Below, piece after piece: positions 43,076 to 52,121 of a stretch of DNA of 64,000 bases. The DNA lies in the NCBI GenBank assembly GCA_029880285.1, contig JAOUOS010000002.1:151465-215464 (forward strand), read 5' to 3'. Positions within the stretch are counted from its first letter, which is position 1; each line of letters begins with the position of its first letter. Source of the DNA: Spirochaetia bacterium. GTDB lineage: Bacteria; Spirochaetota; Leptospiria; Turneriellales; JAOUOS01. The notes below the pieces were generated by a model, which worked only from the letters and a program-made list of their open reading frames with translations, made no database searches and had not been told where the DNA came from. Made by a program: the position numbers and the translations under genes.

Positions 43076-45415
43076 TTAAAATAAAAGCTTTTGAACCTCG
43101 CTGTAATGTTCAACAGGAAATATTTTCATCCCTTGTTTTAAGGCATCGTGAATCTCATCCCAGTCTTTAAGATTTTCTTTAGGGAAGATAACTTTTCTTA
43201 ATCCTATTCTTCTTGCCGCGATTACTTTTTCTTTAAGACCACCTATAGGCAAAACCTGCCCTGTAAGCCTTATTTCTCCCGTCATACCAAAACCCTGTTT
43301 AATTATTTTTTTCCGGTACAAAGATAAAAGAGCCGTTGTAATAGTAATACCGGCCGATGGACCATCTTTAGGCGTAGCCCCATCGGGAACATGTATATGA
43401 ATATCGTTTCTTGCCCAGAATTTTTCATCCTGTATTAACGATTTTACGTATGTAAGAGCTATTTCTGCGCTTTCGTTCATTACTTTGCCCAACTGGCCAG
43501 TTAATTTAAAACGGCCCCTGCCGGGTGTTGAGCGCGACTCTATCGTTAATGTCGCGCCGCCAAGCGATGTCCATGCCAGCCCTATTGCATTACCCGGATA
43601 TCTTATTTTAGCTTCTTCAGATGTTACAAAACGAAGGGGGCCCAAAATTTCTTTGAGATTTTTTTCGCTTATTTCTTTAGGAAATTTTTTCTCTTCAATA
43701 ACTGCCGTTGCGGCTTTCCTATATATTTTTTTAATATTTTTTTCCATTGAACGAACACCAGCCTCTCTGGAGTATCCGTCTATAACAGTTTTTAAACCCG
43801 ATATATTTATTTTAGGGGCCGCTTTTTTATTAAGACCCATTTCTTCTATCGCCCGTGGAATTATATATCGCTGGGCTATTTTTATTTTTTCTTCAAGAAT
43901 ATATCCGGCTAATCGTATTAGTTCCATTCTGTCTAATAAAGGTCCCGGTATTGTATCTAAAGCATTCGCGGTTGTAATGAATATAATTTGAGAAAGATCA
44001 AAAGGTAAATCAAGAAAATGATCTCTAAAGGTAGAATTTTGTTCAGGATCTAAAACCTCAAGTAAAGCGCTCGCGGGATCTCCCTGAAAAGATACTCCCA
44101 GTTTATCAATTTCATCTAACATTAAAACAAGATTTTTTGATTTAACCACTTTTAAAGCCTGTATCACTTTACCCGGCATGGCCCCCACATACGTTCTTCT
44201 GTGTCCCTTAATTTCGGCTTCATCTCTCATACCGCCTAATGAAAATCGAAAGAATTTTTTATTCATGGCTCTGGCTATAGACTTGCCTACAGAGGTTTTA
44301 CCCACCCCCGGAGGACCAACAAGACATATTATTGAACCTTTTTCAGATTTTCTAAGCTGTCTTACGGCAAGATATTCAATAATTCTTTCTTTTACGTCTT
44401 CAAGGCCATAATGATCTTTATTTAAAATCATCCGGGCTTTTTTAATATCAACCGATTCAAATTTTGCTGTTTCCCACGGTAGTTCTAAAATTGTATCCAG
44501 ATAATTTCTTATAACACCGTATTCACTTGAATTTGAGTTTACATATTCAAGTTTTTCAACCTCTTCTAACGCTTTTTCTTTAACTTCTTCAGATAATTTT
44601 ATCTTTTCAAGTCTAGCTCTATAATAATCAGCATCTTTTTCTGTTGATTTGTCTATACCAAGTTCGCTTCGAATGGCTTTAAGCTGTTCTCTTAAATAGT
44701 ATTCTTTTTGCTGGTGATCTATTTTTTCGTTAATTTGACCCTGAATTTTTTTTTGCAGCTTTATTAAATCCATCTCACGAGCGATAAACTGTAGCGTTTT
44801 TTCAAGACGGCTTTTTATATCAAAAGTTTCAAGCATCTCCTGGTATTCTTCTTTTTCAAGATTTAACATAGAGGCCACAAAATCAGCTATTTTGCCCGGT
44901 TCATCTACATTTACGAGAGTCAACTTCATCTCTTCTGTAAAAAAAGTATTTTGAGCAGCCATTTCTTTAGCGTTTGTTAAAACTGCTCTTGTTAGCGCAG
45001 CCATTTCTTTATCTTTCTGAGATATTGAAAGTTTTTCTCTTTTATAATCTACAAGGGCAATTGGATACGGTCTTATTGCCTTAAATTCTTTAATTACAAA
45101 ACGGCTTAATGTGTTTATTAACAAATGTAATCCGCCATCGGGCAAATTAACTTTTTTAATTATTTTAACTGCCGTACCTACTTTATACATATTATCAGTA
45201 TCTAGACCTCTTCTTGAATCGTCTTTTTGCAAAATTAACCCGGCAAATTGAACCTGCTTCATAATCCGTTCAACCGCTTTAACCAAAGGTCCGGGTGAAA
45301 TAACCAAAGGAGTAATCATTCCGGGGAAAACAGGCCTGAAACGAATAGGTATAATAAATAATTCTTCAGGAAGAATTTGATCTACCGTAACAATTATTTT
45401 TGAATCTTCATCCAT
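43076..45415 (-). CDS. lon: ATP-dependent Lon protease
   Basis: 779 residues. The N-terminal LAN domain starts near LFIIPIRFRPVFPGMITPLVI. Walker A GPPGVGKTSVGK and Walker B LMLDEIDKLG lie in the AAA+ domain. The protease domain carries the Ser-Lys dyad in PKDGPSAGITI and LKEKVIAARR. Cytosolic quality-control and regulatory proteolysis. The spacing to lspA (17 nt) suggests co-transcription; recJ begins 36 nt before it. Confidence 0.98.
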   Translation of the reverse strand: MDEDSKIIVTVDQILPEELFIIPIRFRPVFPGMITPLVISPGPLVKAVERIMKQVQFAGLILQKDDSRRGLDTDNMYKVGTAVKIIKKVNLPDGGLHLLINTLSRFVIKEFKAIRPYPIALVDYKREKLSISQKDKEMAALTRAVLTNAKEMAAQNTFFTEEMKLTLVNVDEPGKIADFVASMLNLEKEEYQEMLETFDIKSRLEKTLQFIAREMDLIKLQKKIQGQINEKIDHQQKEYYLREQLKAIRSELGIDKSTEKDADYYRARLEKIKLSEEVKEKALEEVEKLEYVNSNSSEYGVIRNYLDTILELPWETAKFESVDIKKARMILNKDHYGLEDVKERIIEYLAVRQLRKSEKGSIICLVGPPGVGKTSVGKSIARAMNKKFFRFSLGGMRDEAEIKGHRRTYVGAMPGKVIQALKVVKSKNLVLMLDEIDKLGVSFQGDPASALLEVLDPEQNSTFRDHFLDLPFDLSQIIFITTANALDTIPGPLLDRMELIRLAGYILEEKIKIAQRYIIPRAIEEMGLNKKAAPKINISGLKTVIDGYSREAGVRSMEKNIKKIYRKAATAVIEEKKFPKEISEKNLKEILGPLRFVTSEEAKIRYPGNAIGLAWTSLGGATLTIESRSTPGRGRFKLTGQLGKVMNESAEIALTYVKSLIQDEKFWARNDIHIHVPDGATPKDGPSAGITITTALLSLYRKKIIKQGFGMTGEIRLTGQVLPIGGLKEKVIAARRIGLRKVIFPKENLKDWDEIHDALKQGMKIFPVEHYSEVQKLLF

Positions 45416-45451
45416 GTTTATATTTTACACTGAAAAATAAAATTTTTCAAA

Positions 45452-47578
45452 TTAAACTTTTGCTTTCGCGTTTGTTAGATTGTCAACTGTTTTTATCTTT
45501 AACTGATACTTAATACGGTTTTGAAAATAATTTCTCTGAGGCTCAGCTAAAAAAGTAACGGACTTATCTTTATCAATATCATCAACAAGATCGCCATGAA
45601 AAAACCAAATACCTTCTATATCACTTAAACCGTGATTAATTTTTATTTTGGCGTGGGCTCCTTTTTCGCCTATTTTCTTAATTTGAAAAGGCGGCAAGAT
45701 TGAAACTGAAAGAACAGGATGCGGATTTAATATACCATAGGGCGCAAAACTCAAACATTTTTCTAAGAAATCCTTTGATAGAGCATCTTGAGCCATACCA
45801 ATAGGCGGTGAAAAGTCTAATTTTTCATCTGAGGCATTTTCTTCCCAAATTGAATTGTTTTGACTTACAGAATGAAACAATTGTTTAAATTCTTCCAGCT
45901 TTTCTTTTTCAAGTGAAAATCCTCCTGCATGTTTATGACCACCCCATTGAATAAAAATATGACTTAATTCATTTAATACTGCAAATACATTTTCTTTTTG
46001 ATAAGCTCTTACCGAGCCCCTTAAAGAATCACCGTCATCTACAAGAACCAAGGCCGGTTTTTGATAATTCTCAGCCAACTGATTAGCGGCAGAACCAGAA
46101 ATTCCTTTATGTATTTTAGAGTTATAAACAAAAATAATAGATGAATTTTCGTCTTTGCTTTGATTTTCAATTTGATTAATTAAAATTTCTACGGCTTCGC
46201 GAGAAAGAGCTTTTCTTTTTTCATTTAACTGTCTAATATAAAAAGCATGCTTTACTACAGCAAGCGGATCTTTTTCTGTAAAAATACGAATAACAGCCTC
46301 GGGTTCTCCCAGCCTGCCGGGAGCGTTTATCATGGGACATAGACTATAAGCTAAATCTTGTTCGGTTAAGGGCCGTCCCCATAAACCTTGTACTTTTAAA
46401 AGTTCCCGCAAACCTAAATGCATTGAAGTTAAATTTTTATTTATTTCATTTAAACCTTCATAAACCAATATGCGGTTATCATCGGTTACCGGCGTTAAAT
46501 CGGCTATTAAACCAATAGCCGCAAATGAAAGATATGGCTTTAATTTTTTTGTAAGTGCTTTCATTCGTATATTTTGAAGAATACCAAATCTTTCTGCCGG
46601 ATTTAATATTTCAGAATTTTTCTCATAAAAATCATTTAATTTTGAAAAATATAAATCATTTTGCGCTTCTTCTTGCCATAATTTTTCACCGCTAAGAGAA
46701 TTGTTAGTGTTTGGCAGAGCGCTAAATTCAATTACTCTTTTTATATTATTATGATTTTCATCTGGTTCATATTCAATAGGAACTCCGTTTTTATGATAAT
46801 AAATAGTATTCTCATTATTTTGATTATACGCAATTATTTTAGTAAGACTTTCATATTCAGGCGTAAACGAAAAAGCGAGGGCCGTAATAAATTTATAAGC
46901 CAACCCTGCGGAACATAAGTCTCTTTCAGGAAAGTGGGAACCTAATAACTTAGGGTTAATAAAGGCGTCAACAACGGGATAATTTTTTTCATCATCGGGA
47001 AGACTGTGATGATCAATAATAATTACTTTTAACGGTTTAACACTTTCTTCGGTCAAACTTTGAATATTTTCTTTATTTGTCGAACCACAATCTAAAATAA
47101 TAACCACATCGGGATTTTTTAACTGAATATTTTCAGCTGCTTCTTTAGTAATACCGTATTTGTCATCTTTGCCCTGCGATAAAACAGTTAAATTATCATC
47201 AGGAAAATTCAACTCGTCTTTTAGAAAAAGATATATGATAGCAGCTGCTGTAATTCCATCTGTGTCTTTATCGCAGTAAATAACAATATTACAATTATCT
47301 TTTTTATTAAAGGCTTCTTTAATGATATTAACGCCCTGTTTAACTTGAGGCAGATAAAAGGGAGATCTTAAAAGAAAATTAAAAGGAAAAAACTGAGTTA
47401 CTATTTTTTTTCTAAAAAAATCTTCACAAAATTTTTCATTTTTTATGTCACATATATCCTGATAATATACAAGAATTCTATTAAACCACTGGTCTATAAT
47501 TTCGCGCTCTATATCTGTTTTTTCTGATGTATAAGCATCAATCCAATTTCGCGCTTTTTCTTTAAAATCAGGCATCAT
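45452..47578 (-). CDS. recJ: Single-strand DNA exonuclease RecJ
   Basis: 708 residues, longer than the ~570 of E. coli RecJ. DHH-superfamily metal motifs: CDKDTDGITAAA, ILDCGSTN, IIDHHSLPDD near residue 190; DHHA1 domain with GISGSAANQLAENYQKPALV (in part) and WGGHKHAGGFSLE. A region of about 70 residues between the DHH and DHHA1 parts is unusually long (EYESLTKIIAYNQ to NPAERFGI). The exonuclease degrades ssDNA 5' to 3' in repair and recombination. The start overlaps the bactofilin stop by 11 nt. Confidence 0.95.
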   Translation of the reverse strand: MMPDFKEKARNWIDAYTSEKTDIEREIIDQWFNRILVYYQDICDIKNEKFCEDFFRKKIVTQFFPFNFLLRSPFYLPQVKQGVNIIKEAFNKKDNCNIVIYCDKDTDGITAAAIIYLFLKDELNFPDDNLTVLSQGKDDKYGITKEAAENIQLKNPDVVIILDCGSTNKENIQSLTEESVKPLKVIIIDHHSLPDDEKNYPVVDAFINPKLLGSHFPERDLCSAGLAYKFITALAFSFTPEYESLTKIIAYNQNNENTIYYHKNGVPIEYEPDENHNNIKRVIEFSALPNTNNSLSGEKLWQEEAQNDLYFSKLNDFYEKNSEILNPAERFGILQNIRMKALTKKLKPYLSFAAIGLIADLTPVTDDNRILVYEGLNEINKNLTSMHLGLRELLKVQGLWGRPLTEQDLAYSLCPMINAPGRLGEPEAVIRIFTEKDPLAVVKHAFYIRQLNEKRKALSREAVEILINQIENQSKDENSSIIFVYNSKIHKGISGSAANQLAENYQKPALVLVDDGDSLRGSVRAYQKENVFAVLNELSHIFIQWGGHKHAGGFSLEKEKLEEFKQLFHSVSQNNSIWEENASDEKLDFSPPIGMAQDALSKDFLEKCLSFAPYGILNPHPVLSVSILPPFQIKKIGEKGAHAKIKINHGLSDIEGIWFFHGDLVDDIDKDKSVTFLAEPQRNYFQNRIKYQLKIKTVDNLTNAKAKV

Positions 47579-47906
47579 GAGTTCTCATTATACAACTGCC
47601 GTTTAAAACACCTTTTTTATCAACCTGAAGATTTTCACATTCTATATCGCCAGTTACCGTGCCTTGAGCGTAAATATGAATAAAATTAGCATTATTAATG
47701 TTACCCTGAAGAGTTCCTTTAACAGAAACTTCAGGTGCAGAAAGAGAGGCTTTTACAAATGCTGTGCTTTCGACTAAAACTGTTGACTTCGTTTTTATGG
47801 AACCTTCAACATTACCTTCTATTAAAAGCTGATCCTGTGAATTTATTTCACCCCTAAATATTATATCTTCAGAAATTAATGAAATTTTTAAATTTGATTC
47901 AGCCAT
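47568..47906 (-). CDS. Bactofilin
   Basis: 112 residues of the right-handed beta-helix bactofilin (DUF583) type: LISEDIIFRGEINSQDQLLIEGNVEGSI, then VKGTLQGNINNANFIHI and AQGTVTGDIECENLQVDKKG, with short-period Val/Ile/Gly repeats. Bactofilins polymerise without nucleotide and scaffold cell shape, polarity or wall enzymes. It sits between the PpiC lipoprotein (8 nt) and recJ (11-nt overlap). No M23 peptidase partner is adjacent, unlike many bactofilin loci. Confidence 0.9.
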   Translation of the reverse strand: MAESNLKISLISEDIIFRGEINSQDQLLIEGNVEGSIKTKSTVLVESTAFVKASLSAPEVSVKGTLQGNINNANFIHIYAQGTVTGDIECENLQVDKKGVLNGSCIMRTHDA

Positions 47907-47914
47907 AAATTATA

Positions 47915-49567
47915 TTAAAAAACTCCTTCTTTAAATTTATCGTCATTAACTTTAAAAGAAATTTCTGTCAATAACTGCTCTTCATTTTTAGTTAGTGTCT
48001 CCCGAATTTTCATATGTAAAAGCTGTTTATACACAGAATCTTTTTGAATATTTGGCGGCATCTGATTATGCTTGCCTTTTTTTTGTGTTTTCTGGGCCTT
48101 CAGTTCTTCAAGTGCTTTTTTATATTCAGCTTCAACTTCATCATCGGTAGGCCGCACATCAGCAAGCCATTTTTGATATTTATATTGGTCGGCCAAAACC
48201 TTGCTTTTATTGGCTTCCAGCAGATCTTTATATTCTGATGTTTGATCTATTTTTTTCTTTTCTGCTTCTATTGAATAAAGCTTTATATCGATAAAAAACC
48301 CGTAATAACGATTTATCTGGTTTGTCTTTACTATTTCTTCATAATCTGCAAAACTTCTCTTCGCAATCCATTTTATAAAATTTTCAAACTCTGAAGTTTT
48401 TATTTCAAAGTTATTGCTCTTAACAATGTATTCTTGTTTTTGCCAGTCTGCTGACAGTTGAATATTGTTAATATCAATTCCTTTGTCTAAGAATATATTT
48501 TTTCTTTCATCTTCCATTTTTACATTTGCTATTCTATCCCAAATGCTGTCAGCCTTTTGAGAAGCTCTTTCATCATTTTTTTTATCTGTTTTAAATTCAT
48601 TTTCTTTTAGATAATTTATATATTCTTGATACGAGAATTTTTTTGTTTCGGTAAGTTCAACCAAATGCCAGCCAAAACGAGACTTTACGGGCACTGATAT
48701 TTTATCTTCTTTTTCTTGTATCGCAGCAAGCTCGTTTATGTTCACATAGCCGAATGTATTGGGAGACACTTCTACTTTTATAAATTTATTGTCTTCTGTA
48801 TTTTCAGATGAAACGACAATGGCCCCTTCATCGAGTTTTATAACCTCAAGACTTTTTTCAGAAGCCTCTTTATAAACCACAGATGATTTTTTCAATCTGT
48901 ATAAGTTCCCTTTTAATTCTCTCGCAAGGCGGTGAACCGCGTTTTGAAACTCAGGAACCATAAAGCCTTTCGCGAAATAACCGAGATCGCCTCCTTTAGA
49001 AGCAGAACCATCCTGAGAATTCACTTTTGCTGCCGACTCAAAATCTATTTTACCCGACAACAGTTCTTCTCTTATTTGAGCTATCTTTTTATAGTTTGCT
49101 TCGTCTCGAATTTTAGGCTGAGTTTTAGCAGAAGCGCCTACTCCCGTATCATTATTTTTAAGTAAAATATGTCTGGCACGATAAAAAGCCTCTGGATTCG
49201 TTTTTTGGTCATCAGCAAAAGTTTTTTTATACTGATATTGAAGAATCTGTTCTTTCATTAAATCTAAAGATTCTACATACTCTTTACTTTTATCAATATT
49301 TTCTTCTTTAGCTCTTTTTACCAGCTCTCTTACAATAGCATAATCTCTTACCAGCGTTTTTTGAATATTAATATTTTTACCGGCATGTTTATCTGCATTT
49401 CTTGAAACGGCTTCAAAGCGCATTTCTTTTCTTAATATGGGACCGTTCTTATCAACAGCAAGTTTTTGATTTTCTAACTTTTCTGAACAAGCCTGCGATA
49501 AGACAAGAACAGAAACAACGATAGACACATTTATAAAGATTTTTTTAATTGAATTTGTTTTTTTCAT
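47915..49567 (-). CDS. PpiC-type peptidyl-prolyl isomerase lipoprotein with SH3-like insertion
   Basis: 550 residues with lipobox LVLSQACS. A parvulin domain begins at ~129 (RARHILLKNND), with INKS-like core KVNSQDGSASKGGDLGYFAKGFMVPEFQNA, but after residue ~220 it is interrupted by ~68 residues (NLYRLKKSSVVYKEAS to GYVNINELAAI) that look like a bacterial SH3 domain. The parvulin end SVPVKSRFGWHLVELTE then resumes. The C-terminal ~240 residues are helical, SurA/PrsA-like. It is probably an envelope protein-folding factor. Confidence 0.85.
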   Translation of the reverse strand: MKKTNSIKKIFINVSIVVSVLVLSQACSEKLENQKLAVDKNGPILRKEMRFEAVSRNADKHAGKNINIQKTLVRDYAIVRELVKRAKEENIDKSKEYVESLDLMKEQILQYQYKKTFADDQKTNPEAFYRARHILLKNNDTGVGASAKTQPKIRDEANYKKIAQIREELLSGKIDFESAAKVNSQDGSASKGGDLGYFAKGFMVPEFQNAVHRLARELKGNLYRLKKSSVVYKEASEKSLEVIKLDEGAIVVSSENTEDNKFIKVEVSPNTFGYVNINELAAIQEKEDKISVPVKSRFGWHLVELTETKKFSYQEYINYLKENEFKTDKKNDERASQKADSIWDRIANVKMEDERKNIFLDKGIDINNIQLSADWQKQEYIVKSNNFEIKTSEFENFIKWIAKRSFADYEEIVKTNQINRYYGFFIDIKLYSIEAEKKKIDQTSEYKDLLEANKSKVLADQYKYQKWLADVRPTDDEVEAEYKKALEELKAQKTQKKGKHNQMPPNIQKDSVYKQLLHMKIRETLTKNEEQLLTEISFKVNDDKFKEGVF

Positions 49568-49621
49568 ATTGAAATATGAAAAAAATCGTTAACAATCCGT
49601 CAAGAAAGATTAACCAGCAGA

Positions 49622-50206
49622 CTAATAATCTATCGCAGGTAAATTTTTTAATATTTCTTCGCGTTCTTTACTTAAAAGGTTTTTTTTTGCATGAACCGGC
49701 AAGGCAGAACGAGCAGGTTTTTCAGGCAGCCTTTCTGATTCTTCATCCGGTTTTTTTGATGTTCTATATTTTGCTATAATTGTATCTACATCATTTTGCT
49801 CTAATATCTCTGCCGGTATATCAGTTTTTTTATTTTCATAACTTATGTCTGCGTCTAAAACATCTTCTTCATAAGAAGGTCTGCCTTTGTTCATTAAATC
49901 GTCAAGATACTCTTGTTCCATATCTTCAAGACGAAATCGGCCCCTGTTTTCAGAAAGTTTTCTTGAAGGCTCATCAATTTCTTTCTTATTTGGTATTAAT
50001 TGCTCCGGAGGATTTTCTATGCGAAGTTCCATAAGTTTAACTTTTTCATTTAATAAATGATTAATTTGCAATTCAATTGAAATATTTAACGCGATGCTGT
50101 AAGTTCTGCCTTTTTCAAGACTCTCTTCAATTTTTCGAAGTTCTGCAATATCTCTGTCTAGAACTTCAAGTCTTTTTAATACATGTACAAATTTAACAGG
50201 CGACAT
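49622..50206 (-). CDS. Unknown coiled-coil protein
   Basis: About 194 residues from the ATG at 50206 (MSPVKFVHVLKRLEVLDRDI); an ATG two codons earlier (50212) is also possible. The first 65 residues are a helical hairpin or coiled coil (ELRKIEESLEKGRTYSIALN, LLNEKVKLMELRIENP). The remainder is acidic and Pro-rich, probably disordered, with no recognised domain. It lies alone between the PpiC lipoprotein and a lipid kinase. I cannot assign a function. Confidence 0.55.
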   Translation of the reverse strand: MSPVKFVHVLKRLEVLDRDIAELRKIEESLEKGRTYSIALNISIELQINHLLNEKVKLMELRIENPPEQLIPNKKEIDEPSRKLSENRGRFRLEDMEQEYLDDLMNKGRPSYEEDVLDADISYENKKTDIPAEILEQNDVDTIIAKYRTSKKPDEESERLPEKPARSALPVHAKKNLLSKEREEILKNLPAIDY

Positions 50207-50300
50207 GAGCAATATTAATAATTATAAGACAAGCTGTACACAATTATAACTGATTTTTTTTCTACTGTCGTTTTGTTATAATTTATACGATCCTGCCTAT

Positions 50301-50309
50301 TTATCCACA
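50301..50309. other. Perfect DnaA-box sequence in an intergenic region
   Basis: TTATCCACA at 50301-50309, in the 144-nt AT-rich gap between two minus-strand genes, about 1.8 kb from parA. A loose second candidate (TGTACACAA, ~50232) lies nearby. One 9-mer could occur by chance, and dnaA, dnaN and gyrB are absent, so I call it a site rather than an origin. Confidence 0.3.
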
Positions 50310-50350
50310 TTTTTTCTTATTAATAAATATCGGACACTCTGGCCCGAAAA

Positions 50351-51280
50351 TCAAATATAAAGAGACCAAAATTTTGGCATAATTTTAATTTCTGAATTAT
50401 AACCTCTTTCAATTTCGCCGTCAATATTCATAAGCATTTCTTTATCATATTTTATGCTTAAATTTTTGCAGAAACCCGATAAAACTTTTTTATGTTTAAT
50501 ATGTTCCCCCTTAAAAATCTTAGGAAATAAAGTTAAAAGCTTTAGCGGACTGTTTATTCTGGGGATTACGTAAAAAAGCTTTCCGTCATTAATTTTTACG
50601 GGAGGCGCCATCTCCATGGCCCCGCCTGTAAAGCGTGAATTTGACACACTAACAAAATCAATTCTCATATTTTCTTTCTTTTGGTCAATAGTAACTTCAA
50701 AATCAAATGGCTTATGAAACAAGAGCTGCATTATAGTCGCAGCAGTATAATTAAAAGAACCTATGAACCTCATTTTTATAGCTAATTCTGTTATTTTACC
50801 TATAATACCGGCTGACCAAATATTAAAAACAATTCGCTGAACTATTTTTTCATCTTTTGTTTTATATTTTAATATTCCCATATCAATTTTTTGTATTCGG
50901 TTATTTAATACGGCATCAATAAATTTTTCTTTGGCTGTTTTAAAGTTAACCACGTTAAAATCTCTAAGAAAACTATTGCCGGTACCTCCCGAAAGAAGAC
51001 CAACAGGAATTTTTATCCCTTTAAATTTTTCGCTTTCAGCCAGTCCCTGAAGACACTCAGAAAATGTTCCATCCCCGCCTAGAAAAACAGGTATACATTC
51101 TTTTTTAAGACTTTCTTTGGCCGCAACTTGTATATCTTCAAGAGATTTTGTTTCACGAAAAATAACATTAGAACCTATTTTGCTTTGCCACGTAGTAGCA
51201 AAATCTTTCGCGTTTTTAATATTTTGTTTTGATTTTCGATTATAAATTAAAAAACAATCTTTAATTTTCTTCTTACTCAT
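50351..51280 (-). CDS. Diacylglycerol/sphingosine-type lipid kinase
   Basis: 309 residues of the YegS/BmrU/DagK family. The ATP-binding motif is VFLGGDGTFSECLQG near residue 70, then LSGGTGNSFLRDFN and later FVSVSNSRFTGGAMEMAPP with MNIDGE near the end. It phosphorylates a lipid hydroxyl, most likely diacylglycerol, returning it to phosphatidic acid for phospholipid synthesis. It starts 4 nt after the membrane protein at 51285. Exact substrate is not determinable. Confidence 0.88.
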   Translation of the reverse strand: MSKKKIKDCFLIYNRKSKQNIKNAKDFATTWQSKIGSNVIFRETKSLEDIQVAAKESLKKECIPVFLGGDGTFSECLQGLAESEKFKGIKIPVGLLSGGTGNSFLRDFNVVNFKTAKEKFIDAVLNNRIQKIDMGILKYKTKDEKIVQRIVFNIWSAGIIGKITELAIKMRFIGSFNYTAATIMQLLFHKPFDFEVTIDQKKENMRIDFVSVSNSRFTGGAMEMAPPVKINDGKLFYVIPRINSPLKLLTLFPKIFKGEHIKHKKVLSGFCKNLSIKYDKEMLMNIDGEIERGYNSEIKIMPKFWSLYI

Positions 51281-51284
51281 CTTT

Positions 51285-52121
51285 TTACCTCACCGAAAAA
51301 GTTCTTTCTGCTAATATTTTACCCTCTATTGAAGAAATTTGCATTTTGTATCTACCCGCGTGTTCAAAAACCTCTTTTTGAAAATATGTTTCAAGATGGC
51401 TCCATCCGGGATTTACCGAAACCTGATAAAGACCCGCTAACTGTTCTTTTTTCGCGGCGTCAGGGTTCTCGTATATTTCAAGAACCGTTATAATAAGTTT
51501 TTCAACAGCAAGCCTTTGGCCTGTTGTAAAATAAAAATAAATGGGTTCATTTAACGAAAAATTTTCTTCTAAATCAAACGACATAGATGAAATTTCATTT
51601 TTATCTATTCTCGCGGTTGACAGATAAATTCTAGGCACTTTTGTTTCTGTTTTTAAGAAGAAATAAACCCCCGCACCTGAAAATAAAATTATTAAAAAAA
51701 TAACAATCGCGGTAATAATACGTTTCTTATTCTCTCTTGTTATCTCTGGCAAATTTGTATCTTTAGACTCTATTGGTTCAAAGCTATCGTTATCTTCTTC
51801 CATTTTTTTCTCTTTGGGCCTACCACTCACATTATCTTTAATTTCGCTTGGCGCTTCATTTTCGGGTTGATTATCTTTTTTCTTCTTTTCACGGGAAAAG
51901 AATTTTTTTTTATTTTTTTTATTTTTTTCTTTTTCTAAATTATCATTACTTATTTTTTCATCATTTTTAAGATCATTTCTTTTTTTAATATCTTCAATAA
52001 AATCTCCCATTAAAGATGAATTGTTCAGCTCCTCTTCTACCGCTTTTTGTAGAAAATCTTTTTTAGAAGCAGATTTTTTTTTTGTGCTTTTATCTTTGTT
52101 TTTCTCAGAATCCAATGGCAC
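51285..52121 (-). CDS. Single-pass membrane protein with long charged N-terminus
   Basis: 278 residues. Residues ~1-130 are highly charged and low complexity (Lys/Glu/Asp/Asn), cytoplasmic. One TM helix (IITAIVIFLIILFSGAGVYFFL) follows. The extracytoplasmic ~120 residues are all-beta, Ig-like (YLSTARIDKNEISSMSFDLEEN, HAGRYKMQISSIEG). It overlaps parA by 17 nt on one side and precedes the lipid kinase by 4 nt. It may anchor a ParA-dependent activity at the membrane, but this is inferred only from position. Confidence 0.6.
   Translation of the reverse strand: MPLDSEKNKDKSTKKKSASKKDFLQKAVEEELNNSSLMGDFIEDIKKRNDLKNDEKISNDNLEKEKNKKNKKKFFSREKKKKDNQPENEAPSEIKDNVSGRPKEKKMEEDNDSFEPIESKDTNLPEITRENKKRIITAIVIFLIILFSGAGVYFFLKTETKVPRIYLSTARIDKNEISSMSFDLEENFSLNEPIYFYFTTGQRLAVEKLIITVLEIYENPDAAKKEQLAGLYQVSVNPGWSHLETYFQKEVFEHAGRYKMQISSIEGKILAERTFSVR

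Noticed and set aside
50213..50350. Chromosomal origin of replication
   Set aside because: Only one clear DnaA box and no dnaA/dnaN/gyr genes nearby.
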